Source of the DNA: Lutjanus erythropterus
Lineage: Eukaryota > Chordata > Actinopteri > Lutjaniformes > Lutjanidae
DNA length: 64,000 bases
NCBI GenBank assembly: GCA_020091685.1
Contig: CM034601.1
Span: 9,736,419 to 9,800,418, forward strand
Direction of reading: 5' to 3'
This document shows, in pieces, positions 1 through 11,969 of the stretch (the stretch's first letter is position 1; every line of letters starts with the position of its first letter). The notes under the pieces are model-generated. The model saw nothing but the letters and a program-made list of their open reading frames with translations. It did no database searches and had not been told where the DNA came from. Made by a program: the position numbers and the translations under genes.

Positions 1-651
1 GAAACCACTAGAAAGAGGCTAAAGAGCTGCATGCAGCTCTGAGGCTGCAGGTTGCGTATCCCTGTACTAGTACATCGATATTACTTACTACATAAAGTAC
101 ACTTGGGAAATATACTTGAACTTTACTTTAGTGTACTTAATCTAATGAACTTGAACTCCAAGCATACTTCTGTTTCATCACACTGAGAGTCCAATATTTG
201 GGACACATGAACACTGTAGTTTAAATAAAAAAAGTTGCCACACTCATGATCTTTGTCCTGCTGTGAAACTGTAGCATCGTATATGAAAAGAGCAACACTC
301 CCTGCACTCCTCTGATGATGTAAAAACATGATGCAAGTCAACACTTTAACCTCATTGTTTCAGGTGACATCTACTGAGCTGAAGTAGAGACACAAAACAG
401 TAGAAAATGCATCGCCGTCCGAACACTTTCTGAAAGAAAAGCTGGTTATTCTGCACATTGTTCCCCCTGCTGTTGTCCAACTGCAACTTCAGAATGAGCC
501 ACAGGAATTTTCTTGCCCTGAACGGAGCCTCTCAGCTATGCTCACTCCCAGGATGTGTGTACCACCCCCAACGAGGCCATGCATCAAGCGCCTCACAATA
601 ATTAACAGCATTTCCTGTTAGCACTTCAAAGTAAAACACCAGCACGTTGCC

Positions 652-674
652 AAAAAAAAAAAAAAAAAAAAAAA
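652..674. repeat. poly(A) tract
   Basis: An uninterrupted run of about 23 A. It lies in the 1-1790 stretch, where I see no gene, only AT-rich DNA and interspersed repeats. Confidence 0.9.
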
Positions 675-792
675 TATCAGAGCATTATTGCCTGAATGTA
701 AAAGGAGGACTTTCAAGGAATACTTTCAACATTTTGGGAAACACACTTACATTTGCTTTCTTGCATGAATCACATGAGAAGATCAATACCAG

Positions 793-1105
793 AGCTGCAA
801 CAGTTAATACATTAATCAATTACTGAATTAATCACCAACTATTCTGATAACTGGTTAATTAGAGAAATTTTTCAAGAGAAAAAGGGCAAAATTCCCTGAT
901 TTCAGCCTCTAAGTGTGCATATTTCCTGGTTTCTTTACTACTCCTCTCTGACAGTAAACTAAATAACTTTGGGTTGTGGACAAAACAAGACAGAGGACTT
1001 CGGGAAACACTGATCAATATTTTCCGACATGTTTATGGACCAAACAACTAATCGATTGTGTAAAAATTATTGCCAGATTGATTACTAGTTGAAAAATAGT
1101 ATGTG
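793..1105 (-). repeat. Interspersed repeat of the fish 'CGATTAAT / GCTGCAAC' family
   Basis: This AT-rich element carries the words seen in its relatives at 2.7-3.5 kb: a GAGCTGCAAC end, 'ATTTCAGCCTCTAAGTG', 'TTTCTTTACTACTCCTC', 'GGTTGTGGACAAAAC' and 'CCAAACAACTAATCGATT'. The ends are rich in ATTAATCGATT-type words, so it can fold back partly on itself. From memory this is a very common teleost non-autonomous element; I cannot assign its superfamily without a library search. Confidence 0.65.
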
Positions 1106-1395
1106 GTGGAGCACACAGACATAACATACATTTTATGATGAAAAATTATGTAATCAAATTCTGCATGAAATTATATTATTATACATCTATATTTTTTTGA
1201 AAAGACTATTGTTTTAAAAAAAATTGGTGTATATGATCTAAACTTCAAGTGTATTTATTACAGATCTATATTATTATTTGGTGTGGGGATCTCTTCTCTA
1301 TCCAAACTGACATTGGGGCACTGAAACTAAACTTTCACAGGTGTTTTAAAATAAATTAGACACGCACACAAATAGAGCATATATTATAGTCTAAT

Positions 1396-1398
<3 letters not shown>

Positions 1399-1464
<66 letters not shown>
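1399..1464. repeat. (AC)n then (AT)n microsatellite
   Basis: About 52 bp of pure AC repeat (1399-1450) run directly into about 14 bp of AT repeat. It lies about 470 bp upstream of the aqp11 start codon and could be polymorphic. Confidence 0.95.
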
Positions 1465-1934
1465 TAAACCTGATTTAAGAAAGTGGCTCAAATATACATA
1501 AAATGCAACCTATAAATTGAACAAATAAAAATTTGCATCACATTCTCTTAAAAAAAGTTTTCATATGTTGGTATATCAGACAATAAAGTGGTGATCGGCC
1601 AATATTGGGCCAATAATAAAAACTAATTGATTTTTAATGTTTCCAATGGTAGATTAAAGAGCGTATTTTCAATTTGTCTCCTAATCTGTACCACTTGAGG
1701 TAAATAAAAAAAATTGTTGTAGCTAGACCTGCTGCCTCGAGCGCTTCATTATTTTACTTTGAAGGGTCCGCCGATCTGTTTCCGGTTTTATAGCTAGCGA
1801 TTTGACGCTGCTGCGGCAGCGTGGATCAACCGGACTTTGACGCCTTTAAGGAGGGAAACTAGGCTGCGACCCTTTAAAGTTTCTTCCATCACGAGGAACG
1901 GTTTGTCCCCTGAGGTCAAACCGTTACCGGAGAG

Positions 1935-4900
1935 ATGATGACCGACCTGTTCGCCTCGTTGTCGGTGTTGGGAGCCGCGGTGCTCCTCAGCGAGGCGACC
2001 CGCCGGACAGCAGCGCGTCTGTCCCCCACAGATTATTGGATTTACCTGTTGGAAGCGGCGTCCACCTTCCAGCTCTGCTGCTGCACTCATGAACTCAAAC
2101 TGCTGGGCGAAACCGCGCAGCTGCAGCTGCCGGTGAGCCTGACCCTCACCTACACCATGACGGTCATCCACCTCATCACTTTCCGCGGGGCTTCGTGTAA
2201 CCCCAGCGGGGTTCTGGAGAGCGTCTGCCGCGGGACCAGCAGCCTCCGAGCAGCCGTCGTCCTCATCGCTTGTCAGTTCGGCGCTGCGGTCGCCGCGCAG
2301 TTTTTCGCCGCCTCCGTGTGGTCGCTGGGTCTCTCCGACGTCCACGTCAGGCACCAGAGGTTCGGCTTCAGGTGCTTCGACCCCCTCGGTGGGACGGTGC
2401 TGGAGGCCGCGGCCGTCGAGCTGGCCTGCGCCTTCATTGTCCAGGCTGCCGCCATGCATGTCCACAAAGTGGACGAAAAACTTCGAGCTCACTGCATCGC
2501 TGCGGTCATCACCGCGCTGGTTTACGCAGGTGTGTTAATTAACTGATTTAATACGGCACAGGTGGAAACTAAAGACTGTTTGATTTGATTGTCCAAATGA
2601 TCCCAACAGATTCCTTTAAAAACAAACAAAGTTAAAATGCATTTTTTTAAACATTTAAAAACACAATTTAAAACATTTAAACAAAGATGCATTAGAATAC
2701 GGGCTTGTCAAATAATCTGATTATTTTCTCGATTAGTTGTTTGGTCCGAAAAATGTCAGAAAATGGTAAAAAAAAAATATTGATCAGTTTCCCAAAGTCC
2801 GAGATGTCCTCAAATATCTTGTTTGAGCTCCCGAAGTTACCTTCATTTCCACTATTTATTAATCTGTTGGTTATTTTGTGGAGTAATTACTTAGTTTTCG
2901 ATCAACAACATTACATAAAATGTTAGAAAAACTCAATTTTCAGTTTATTGTCAGAAAGGAGTAAAGAAATGAGAAAATATCCACATTTAAGAAGCTGAAA
3001 TCAGAAAATGTGTAGAGCTGCAGCGAATAATCAGTTAGTAAATTATTTGCCAACAATTTTGATAACTAATTGCTTGGAGTAATTTTTTGAATAAAAAAAG
3101 TCAAAATTCTCAGATTTCAGCTACTTAAATGTGAATATTTTCTGGCTTCTTTACTCCTCTGAGAGCAAACTGAATATCTTTGAGTTGTGGACAAAACGAG
3201 ACATTTAAGGGCATCATCTTGGACTTTGGTGTGTCAAATGTCAGAAAATATTGTCAGTGTTTTCCAAACAACTAATTGATTTATGGGAAAAATATTGCCA
3301 GATTGATCACTAGATGAAAAATATATTTTTTAAAATATTTCAACTGACAAGGTTGCAACAGGATTATGTAATCAAGAAAATGATCAACAGATTAATCGAC
3401 AATGAAAATAATCGTTATTTTAGGATTTAGAAAACACTGATCATCATTTTTCACCTTTTTCTGATATTTTATTGACAAACAACCATTAATCAATAAATTG
3501 ACCAATTCATCGACTATGAAAATAACCATTAGTTGCAGCCCAAGAATAGACTGTAGTTAATCCTCAGCCTGAGACCAGGCTCTGGTGGTGAAACCTGTTG
3601 AACCTGTTGCTCTCTGTCGTTGAGAATCGGTTTGGAATGAGGCTGAAGATGAGAAGTGGATGTTTGTGACAGAAATAAGTCGTATAGATGCTGCTCCACG
3701 GTTCACACTCGACCTCTGACCTCTGTGTTTCTCTCCCTCCGTGCAGGCGGAAGTATTTCAGGAGCCGTTTTCAACCCCGTCCTGGCCTTCTCCATCCAGT
3801 TCCCCTGCAGCGGACACACCTACCTGGAGTACTGCTTTGTATACTGGCTGGGACCAGTTTTAGGTAAAGCAGCTGAACTGGTGGATTTTCTCACAAGCTG
3901 CTTTATATATAACCTTTATTTATTATTATTGTATTCTTCTGCTCCTGTTTTTCTCCCTGTAAAGTTTTACTACATCGAACTGTTGCACCACATCATTCTC
4001 CGGTTTGTTTACATCTGTCACCACAAGAGATCACGTGAAATCCCGTCCTGTGAGATCCCGTGAGATCTTGCTCAATCGTGCTCCCGCTGGGACATAATCT
4101 TAATATAATAGTATAATAAGGCCTGGCTGTAACCTGGAGCAGAAATGGTAAAATATATTTAATAGTAAGTGTTTTTATTATGAACATCCAATTTAATGTT
4201 ACAAGAAATGTTGTAAAAATGTGAATGTTATCAATTATAGGTCTTAGACTGAAAATCAGAATCAGTAGGACAGACCCATAAGAAAATCTGAATCGGCCAA
4301 GAAAATTGAAATGAGTGCAACTCTAAATATATGCAATCATTACAGTTTACTACACGTGAAGCTCTGATACTAAGATTCACCATGGCAACTGATAAATAAA
4401 AGGTAGAGCCTCATTTCAGTCCAGTGGAGGTAGAGATATTGATGCATATTGCACATTATCTTTAAAAATTAGGCTGACGTAAGGCAGTAAATTAAAACGG
4501 TACTTTTATTTTGTGCCCTTATTTATTTAAATAGATGTGGATCAAAATCATGTTACTGCATTGTCTAGTTATCACCCAAAATGTTTTCAGAAATATATTT
4601 TAGTGACTGTTTAGTTGTAATGCGAGAAATATTGTGACTAGGTGGCCACTATTTTGTGTCCAGTTTCCAGCAGAGTCTCTCAAAACTAGGCGGTGCAAAT
4701 CAAATATCAGGGTGTCCACGGACCCTTAAACATCCAAGAATCTGAATTTTAGGCCTTTAAAATGTCTTAAATACAACTGACGAGCCCGATTGGCTCCCAG
4801 ATGTCCACCGAACTAACCTCCTGTGTCGTCCACTTGTGTCCCCAGGTGTGGCGAGCTGCATCCTGCTGTTTGAGAAGATCGTCCCTTTCCTCTCTGGAAA

Positions 4901-4952
4901 GAGTACCATCGGGCTTGACGTCCCAGCTGCACAGAAACAGAAGACACAGTAG
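1935..4952 (+). CDS. aqp11: Aquaporin-11 (three coding exons, 272 aa)
   Basis: This is an unorthodox aquaporin of intracellular (ER) membranes, known in mammals to pass water, glycerol and hydrogen peroxide. Coding exons are 1935-2529, 3747-3863 and 4846-4952. All introns are GT/AG and phase 1, and the sum of 819 nt gives 272 aa, close to human AQP11 (271 aa). Diagnostic words include FQLCCCTHEL near residue 49, WSLGL near 130, and VYAGGSISGAVFNP across the exon 1/2 junction. The first pore box reads N-P-S (SCNPSG) and the second N-P-V (FNPVLAF), where mammalian AQP11 has NPC and NPA. Exon 3 encodes the last membrane segment and a short polar tail ending QKQKTQ. Two ATG codons lie side by side at the start (MMTD); the first was taken. 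The family call is firm because FQLCCCTHEL is AQP11-like rather than AQP12-like. No clear polyadenylation signal was assigned. Confidence 0.93.
2700..3330. repeat. Inverted pair of interspersed repeats in aqp11 intron 1
   Basis: Two copies of the family seen at 793-1105 lie head to head: roughly 2700-3003 in one orientation and 3010-3330 in the other. Matching blocks are 'TTTGGTCCGAAAAATGTCAG' at 2740 against the reverse complement of 'TGTCAGAAAATATTGTCAG' near 3240, and 'GAAGCTGAAATCAGA' at 2990 against 'CAGATTTCAGCTACTTAA' at 3110. The pair would form a long imperfect hairpin in the pre-mRNA. Confidence 0.7.
3355..3540 (-). repeat. Partial copy of the same interspersed repeat family
   Basis: A third partial copy in aqp11 intron 1, with 'CAGATTAATCGACAATG' at one end and 'CATTAGTTGCAGCCC' at the other. 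It sits immediately beside the inverted pair. Confidence 0.6.
3955..4195. repeat. Dispersed repeat, copy 1 of 3 in the window
   Basis: It shares long stretches with 45470-45690 and 55537-55740: 'AAACTGTTGCACCA'-type sequence, a 'CGTGAGATC' repeat core, 'TAATCTTAATATAATA' and 'AAGGCCTGGCTGTAACCTGG'. This copy lies in aqp11 intron 2. Nearby copies are accompanied by GATCGGCC words, so the full element may be longer. Class unknown. Confidence 0.7.
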
Positions 4953-7900
4953 CAGTGACGTGAGGGCAGAACAAGTCGTACACGTTAAAGCTTTTTAGTT
5001 TTTCAAACATGAGATAATTACGCAGCTCACCTTGTTACTTACAGCACACTGTACTCCACATATATTGAAAAACTTGGGTGGTGTTTGTCATTTCACAAAT
5101 TTCACCCGACTTCTTGGAGACACAACAAAGCTGCAAACGACCCCTCCTAAGTCCCGCCCCTGTTTGCTGTGAGCACCAGTAACAGTTGAGCAAGCTTGGC
5201 ATGTGTCTGAACCTGAACTTTCTGCTTTTCCTGTTTCCAGAAGCTAACTAGCTAGGTAGCTAACAGATGATGTAGATTGGCTATGTCTAGAAGAGAACCC
5301 TTGATTTGCGAAACTCTTGCAAGATTCGTAGGCAGCGCGTTGTTTCTTCATTGTGCACCATGTACAAACAAACTGTGTTTTATAACATGACAATGCTGCG
5401 ATTAAGATCTGGGTAGGTTTAGGGACAGAAAACGTCTGTAAAAGTGACAGCTTAACTTGGCGAATGTTAGCAAAACATCCGATAAATAACATCAAAACAA
5501 GACATCTGATGTTAGCAAGATGCTAGCTAACTAACCATCCTAATTCATTTTAATAATTAGCCAGTTACATCTGACAGTTAATGTTAGCAAGCTAGCTAAT
5601 CTACATAAATTGTCGTTTAACTAGTTAGCTAGGGCTTTACCAATGATGGCTTACATCTTGAAAATTTGGTTTTCTTTTCAACATAGGCTAGTTAAACAAT
5701 ACTGCTGCTCCTTTTTATTTAAGCTTTTTCACAAGGTCCGCTTTTAGAAGCATTTTTGAGTGGTCAGCGCCATTCGAACAACAAAATTATCTGTTACTTT
5801 TGACACTAATGCTAATAGTGCTATGCTATGCTAATAGTTTTTAAGTGGATTGTACCTTTTCTTTGTCTGATATTCGACCCAGTGATTTTGGCCAGTATCG
5901 GATCGGCACCATCTCTAAGCGCAGGAAAAGAGAAAGTTGAGTTTCTGCTGAGGACCAAGCTTCCTCAGCTGTCATTGGAGCACAGCCTTGAGGCAAAGAT
6001 ACCATGTGAAGTGAAATCTGTTCTGAAAAAATGCCTCAATCACAGGAAAAACTTGCAGAACTCACCTGAGAATCGTCGTGTTTTTCAGTTGTCTTCAGTA
6101 TCACAGTAATGGCCGTCTGCACATTCATTAGTTCAGTACAAGCAGGAGCTCCTAATATACTTGTAGTGGTGCAAATTTTCCAAAATGTAGGCAAATATAG
6201 GCAAAAAATAATTCACTGACTCCTTGGTATTACCATGTTGTATTTCCTTTAAAATCCCCCAAAGCAGAACAACATAAAGACGGTTGGAAGCACTTTTGTC
6301 ACGACTTTGAATGTGCACAAATTAACCAAAGCACATAAAGAGAAAAAGAAGAAAATAAGTGGTTAATATCCAAATAGGTATGACATTACACCCGTTACTT
6401 TGTCTTTTTTACTGTATTATGGTAGATTTATGAGCATCAGCAGTTCCAATGAATATCTAAGTAAGGTGCTTCCAACTGTATTTGTGTTGTTACTATCTGT
6501 TTTTTTTTTTTTTTATTCTCACTGCATTTAACTTGTATAACTGCACCTGGTGTGACAGAAGACATTTACTCAGCCACATTACATCACGTCACAATCACAA
6601 GCTTTTAAATCCTAAAAAAAAGGGCTCAAAGAGGATTAGCACAGAAGGGAAACTGCACAAAAGTTTGCTGGTTTGGTCAGTTTTAGTTTGATTAATGTTG
6701 GTGTATTTTGCACATTTGTGAAAGCAAATTTGAGATGTTTGACACCAAAATGTTTCTACATTTGATATGTAAAAGAGGGCATAAGACAACTGGATTTGAC
6801 TGAAGACGTGCGATGCTCATTGAGTTTTCTCTTCTTGAAGTTAGGATGACCAAAGCTTTTGTCGTCTGTTGAATCTGAACATTTTCCTGCACAAATCATG
6901 TCTGACTGTCAGTCAAGATAATGAACTGTTTATCTCTGCTGCGACTTCTGTTTCACTATGATCCACAAATTAATACAACTTTAATACCTCTAGATTCTGA
7001 ATCATGATGATGCATTTTGTTTGTAGAATAATACTTGTCTGATTATTTTTAGTAGGAACGTGAATAAACATTGTTTTTTTTCTCTTAAATGTCTGACTCC
7101 GGGTCTGTCAACAAAATGTTTTTTAGATAAGACGTTTTGTATAGTGTTGTAATTTAAATGCATTTGTAATATCGTGTGTGAAATATTTTTATTAAAAAAT
7201 AAAAAACATTTATTTGAAAAAGTGACATTCATGATGATGCATGGCCATTTCTTTTGTTTGTTTGTAAGTTAGTTTAATTTTTGTGTTTTACTGAAATGTC
7301 TTGACAACATTTGTCTGGATATCTGAAAAAATTTGATGCAGATATTCATGGTCCCAAGAGAATGATTTTTGCAATAATTTGACTGTAATTTAGTTTTTTC
7401 CAGCCCAGTATTTGCCTCATGAGATTTAGGCGACTGCAGCAGCTCTCCAGACTACAAACACCTGGCTGTTACCTGATCAATGAGTTGACAGGTTTGTCTG
7501 ATTGGTTGTCTGATTTGGACAACCGCGTGTTGCAGAAAATACAAATTTTCTGTGTTGTAATATGTGATGCTGGATGTGTTAGTGTTACGTTGTGCGATGA
7601 AGTTTTAATCTGTTAACAAGCATATATTCTGTGGCTGATAATAATAAAATTTAAGACTTATCAAACGAAAAGTTACAAAGTGCTTTACAAAGCGGGTAAA
7701 AGAACAGGATCATGCTTCAACCTCATCAGCAATCATGAACTGAATTCATTACTTCAGCTATAAACGTGGTCTGCAGACTGCAGATGGTCTGCAGGTGGTC
7801 TAACAGGCCATACTCTCATTTCCTGTATATTCTCTGAAGTCTGATGGAAATTGTCCAACCTGACAGCAGCTTTTTGTCTTCGCTTCCTGCTGCAGCCATC

Positions 7901-8200
7901 TGATCTCATCTCCTTCTCAGGAGGGACGCAGTTCATCTTGAATGAGCCTAATGTTTAACGTTACCTGTTAAATATGCTGATGTTCGATAACATCCAATAA
8001 TAATAATGTTTACCTGAAGTCGTATATCAAGCAAGGTTGAGAAAGACTTTCACTTTCAAAACTTCAACAATTAGTGTCCTCAGTTACCAAATGCTGGCTG
8101 AGTGTAGTTAAAAGTAAAAGCGATGTTTCACCGTGGTAAACATGCTCCTGTCCCAATCTTTTTGGAACGCGTTACAAGTTTCAAATTAACAGTGAGTGTA
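4953..8200. other. Intergenic, no gene recognised
   Basis: AT-rich DNA downstream of aqp11. Around 5240-5640 it is unusually rich in GCTAGC/TAGCTAAC words. An open frame at 5828-6109 has no recognisable domain. No tRNA, rRNA or exon could be supported. Confidence 0.5.
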
Positions 8201-8345
8201 TCTTTACAAAAGCAATAAAGTTAATCAGTTTGAATATTCAATATCTCATCTCTGTACTGGACTTAATTGAATATCAATTGAAAATGATTTGCAAATCATT
8301 GCATGATGTTTTTACACAATATCCCAACTTTTTTTTGAAATGTTT
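8140..8345. repeat. Interspersed repeat fragment
   Basis: The segment starts near 'GTCCCAATCTTTTTGGAA' and ends near 'ACAATATCCCAACTTTTTTT'. It contains 'TGATTTGCAAATCATTGCA', a word I recall from a very common teleost transposon-derived repeat whose end reads CCCAACTTTTTT. The class was not determined. The rest of 8.3-10.3 kb shows no gene. Confidence 0.5.
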
Positions 8346-10332
8346 GTATTGGTTTGTAGTTTTTTAACAACTCTGGTGGTCTGTGGCACAGAAGAAAAAG
8401 CTATATTAGACTTTGGCTACATGGGAAATATTTGTAAGTAGGATTAGTTTATTTTTGACACTTAAAATGTTGGTGATTATTACTTTAAACTGGCCATAGT
8501 TTAGTATTTAATAATTATCTTTTTAGAATCATAACACATAAATCAATTAATGTTTTTTTTTTTTCTACAAAAACAAAATAAATCTCATTTGCAACTGAAG
8601 GAGGTCTGGATAATCCCAAAAAGAAAAAGCTGTCCACCTCCAGAGCACTTGGTACTTTGGCCTGCATGGTATCTGTTACACAACGTGACCTTTGTGCCCT
8701 CTCCTCCCCCCCGGCTCACAGTCTGACTCAGCCAAATACCAAAATAAGAGGTCCTCTGTTCACTCTGCAGCACAGATAGCATTCAACAAATGAACGCCAT
8801 ATGACAAACGTGTGACTGACTCCACATCGCTGCTTAACATGAAAACCTGAGGAGGGTGTCGGTGTGGACTTCAAAGGGAGCTGCAAAATGCTGTATGCAC
8901 ACTGACATCCTCTACTGGCAGCTGGAGGGAACTGGAGCGTCCTGTTTCTTTAATGTGCTCCCCTGCAGCTGGCGTGTCTGCTGTAAGGCTGGTGGTGACT
9001 CTGCAGCAACTGTGAGCCACACAAAATACCTCTCACAGTATAATGTTAAAGGAGCAATACACAGAAAATGTGTGTGACTCCTGCAATCCAAATAATGAGT
9101 TAGAGACATTGACTGCATATTAAATAGGTTAAAATTCCTATTTAAAATATGATGCATGAAACATTGTACATTGACAATAACAGGCAAAGACGAGTCCTCC
9201 ACTGTAAGCTGATCACCTGTATATAACTCTGTAAATTGTCTGTCAAAGTAAAGTTAAGCCTGTTATCCTGACACTGGGCACACACTCCCTTCTTTTTCAC
9301 TTAATGCACTGGTTCCTAACCAGGGTGGGGTCCTGGCCACCTTTAGGGGGCGCCAGAAATCACAGGGGGTCCACAAGACATCAAAATCAGATTTGGACGT
9401 ATTAACTAAAATCACAATTTTAGGGTTTGTACACCTTTTCCAAACTCAAATTCAAGATTTTTTTTGAACATTTTCAAGGTGCATTTTCAATCTTTTCCAG
9501 CACATTCGAGCTGTGGTGAATGACATGTTTATATACAGAATTATTATTTCACCTCTTCATCATATTTGTGACTGACTGATTAATTATTAATCAATACGTG
9601 TTTTAATAGGTTAAAGTCCTTTTTGGCTATTAATTCATTAATGATTAATAAGTAACCTCCTCTACAATCTGGCTCAGCTTTCCTAAGATACAAGTGGAGT
9701 TTGGGGGGTTTCATGGAGCTTGTGCTTCCCGCCAATATACTCCGTTTTCCATGCTGCCTTCAGAACATCATGGAAATATTACAAGTGCAAAATAAGCTCA
9801 TAATATATGAGGCTGTAAATAATGTAATTCATGTCTGTTTCTGATGGTCACTAATGAACAATGGTGAATGTTTATTTTTGTACAGTAATACCATAATGTT
9901 GCATCAGCTGCTTGGACAGTAGGAAGTGGGTCACTGAGAGACAGTTTGTTGGGACATTGTAAGGATTTTACCATGTTTATCATCATTCTGCTTTTTACAG
10001 CTAAAGTAATCAGGTAAAATGGAAGTTACTGTCCTTTCCTTTGGTATGACCCAATATTTTTGGTAAGCTCTGCAAAGGTCAAATCAGAGGTCAGGATTAA
10101 TATGTAGAATAAAGAATAACTAAATATAAAGCTGTAAAAATGCCTGCAACTATTTTGGCTCGACAGCAAGAAAACTCTGCACACGCTGCCTTTTTCCCTT
10201 GTAGTGTAGTATTAGTAATCATTTATTTATATGTATGATCTCAATGCTTTTTAATTTGAACTGTATCTAGTATTAATGCGTATTTGTTAGTTGTTCTGCA
10301 TAAATCCTCAGTGACAACTAATAGACAAAGAT

Positions 10333-10400
10333 AAGATTAGATAAGATAAGATAAGCTGCACTGATCCCACTGGGTAATTCACTTGTCACAGCTCCTCAAG
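10333..10400. repeat. (AGATA)n tract with retroelement-like 3' end
   Basis: Repeats of GATAAGATAA run into 'CTGATCCCACTGGGTAATTC', resembling the 3' tail of common fish LINE/SINE elements. Assigned by resemblance only. Confidence 0.4.
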
Positions 10401-10563
10401 AGTGAAAAGAAAATAGCATGCAACATGAAAAAAAATTAAAACCTATATATGCCTTTTTCTTGTACAGATATAGGTATATATTGTATTATGTATGACTATA
10501 CTTTTTTTGTTTTTGCTGGTATATTAAAAAAAACAGTAAACCCTCTTCAGTAGAAGCTGTGGT

Positions 10564-10579
10564 GGCTCTTAAAAGAGCC
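10564..10579 (-). terminator. Histone 3' stem-loop (H1 remnant)
   Basis: Read on the minus strand this is GGCTCTTTTAAGAGCC, a perfect 6-bp stem with a 4-nt loop. It is the replication-dependent histone mRNA 3' processing signal bound by SLBP. It lies 31 nt past the H1 stop codon. Confidence 0.9.
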
Positions 10580-10610
10580 TTTGGTTCTTTGGGTTCTGGG
10601 TTCAGGACAG

Positions 10611-11040
10611 CTACTTCTTCCTGCCCTTTTTGGGTGCAGGTTTCTTTGCTGCATTTTTCTTCGCAGTGCTCTTCTTTGCTGGCTTCGCCTTTTCAGAAGC
10701 AGTCTTCTTCTTCGAAGAACTCGTCTTCGCTGCTGCCGCCTTCTGCGTTGTTGCCGGTGCTTTTCTGGGTGTTTTTTGTTTCATGGCTACAGTCTTGTCT
10801 AAGCCCCCTGTTGCTTGATTTATTGACTCTGGCCATGTTGACTGTGGTCTTCTTGGATGTGGTCTTTGTGGTCCCGGTCTTCTTAGCAGGTGTGGTGTCA
10901 GTCTTGGCGAGTTTGAAGGATCCAGAGGCCCCCGCTCCTTTAGTCTGGATCAAGGTTCCTTGGTCGACCAGTTTCTTCACGGTGTTGTTGATCCGTCTGT
11001 TGTCCTTCACCACATCAACCCCTTCATCAACCACACAGTC
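10611..11040 (-). pseudogene. Linker histone H1 pseudogene, 5' truncated and frameshifted
   Basis: The minus strand encodes the second half of an H1 globular domain: [20 protein letters not shown], then [17 protein letters not shown] Lys/Ala-rich tail follows. The tail loses frame in its middle; reading on in another frame gives typical H1 tail text ([23 protein letters not shown]) ending in TAG at 10611-10613. The N-terminal half is missing: the coding sequence stops exactly where a MITE with a TTA duplication is inserted (11041), and no H1 sequence was found beyond it. It still has a perfect 3' stem-loop. It is almost certainly non-functional. Confidence 0.85.
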
Positions 11041-11043
11041 TTA

Positions 11044-11236
11044 TGCTGGAAATATACTTGCTTTAAACTACGCGTTCGCATACGCACCCCTACGCATCCC
11101 TACGCATCCCTACGCTTCATGGCTGCCTCGCGTATCCTGTGTCCATTTGGAGCGATGGTTGTGTGCGTCCTCAGAAATTAATGCTACGCATACGCGAACG
11201 CAAACGCATGGTTAAACAGCAAGTATATCTCCGGCC
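11044..11236. mobile_element. MITE, PIF/Harbinger-like, with TTA target duplication
   Basis: The 193-bp element has terminal inverted repeats: the left end TGCTGGAAATATACTTGCT pairs with the right end AGCAAGTATATCTCCGGCC. The similarity continues into internal ACGCATACGCGAACG-type words. It is flanked by TTA at 11041-11043 and 11237-11239. A 3-bp TTA duplication is characteristic of PIF/Harbinger elements. The interior contains a short direct repeat of CCCTACGCAT. There is no coding capacity, so it depended on a transposase elsewhere. Confidence 0.85.
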
Positions 11237-11325
11237 TTAGTATTCTTTGACATTGCTAACATGGAATTTTCTGTGCAGGTTTAAGTGATGCAGAATCTTA
11301 GTTCTGCTGATGTTTCTTGTTGGTG

Positions 11326-11930
11326 CATTTGGAGCTGGCGTACTTGGTCACAGCCTTTGTTCTAGCAGCAGGCGAACAGCGGTCTGGATCTCCCCGGAAC
11401 TGATGATGGAGCGCTTGTTGTAGTGAGCCAGACAGGAGGCCTCACTGGCAATGCGCTCAAAGATGTCGCTCAGTGTGGCCATGCTTCAGGACCTTGTACA
11501 CGTGGATGGGACGGTTACCTGCCACAGCTAGATCTGACAAGTACAAACACACCTTCCTAAGTTGACCCTCGAGACCACGTAGGACCTGGGAACACCTGTC
11601 ATTATAAAATCCTTCCAAATGCAATAAAACACAGTTGAACTTGTGGACACAAACTTGATTCATTCTGTCTGTTAAGTATTTTTATTTAAACTATACTTAG
11701 TGTTTAATTCATATTATGTTATACTATTTATTGCTATTTGATTCTACAAAAATGTTCCTTTTTTTTATTCCAGGAATTTATAGAAATATTCCACCTGAAA
11801 AACACTGTTCTTTATATTTTAAAACAAAATGTTATTTGAACAATAACTGTACATAATAATGCACATTCTTGGGCTAAATGGGCATAGTTCTCCTTCATGG
11901 TGCCCTTGCTGGCAGCCTTTTTATGTACAC
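11326..11930 (-). pseudogene. Histone H2B pseudogene, deleted and interrupted
   Basis: Minus-strand similarity to H2B covers the C-terminal part (about 11326-11510), with deletions removing the codons for the [12 protein letters not shown] region and for the KAMGIMNSF region. A short N-terminal remnant, equivalent to 'GGCATAGCTCTCC' and 'CCCTTGCTGACGGCC' in the intact gene at 13.5 kb, is found at about 11881-11925. Between them lie about 370 bp of unrelated DNA. A promoter remnant follows at 11970-12105. No functional protein is possible. Confidence 0.82.
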
Positions 11931-11969
11931 TCAGGAATATTTCCTCTGCAGCACTTTAAACAATACTGA

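Noticed and set aside
5828-6109. Open frame of 93 codons ending ...RRVFQLSSVSQ
   Set aside because: No recognisable domain, no splice or promoter context, and codon choice like surrounding AT-rich DNA; it includes a GATCGGC-type repeat word.
8585-8780. Possible conserved exon or enhancer with CCAAATACCAAAATAAGAGG
   Set aside because: It contains a CArG-like word, but no open frame with splice sites; conservation cannot be judged from one sequence.
10559-11215. 218-codon open frame on the plus strand across the H1 remnant
   Set aside because: It is the antisense shadow of the Lys/Ala-rich H1 tail plus the MITE.
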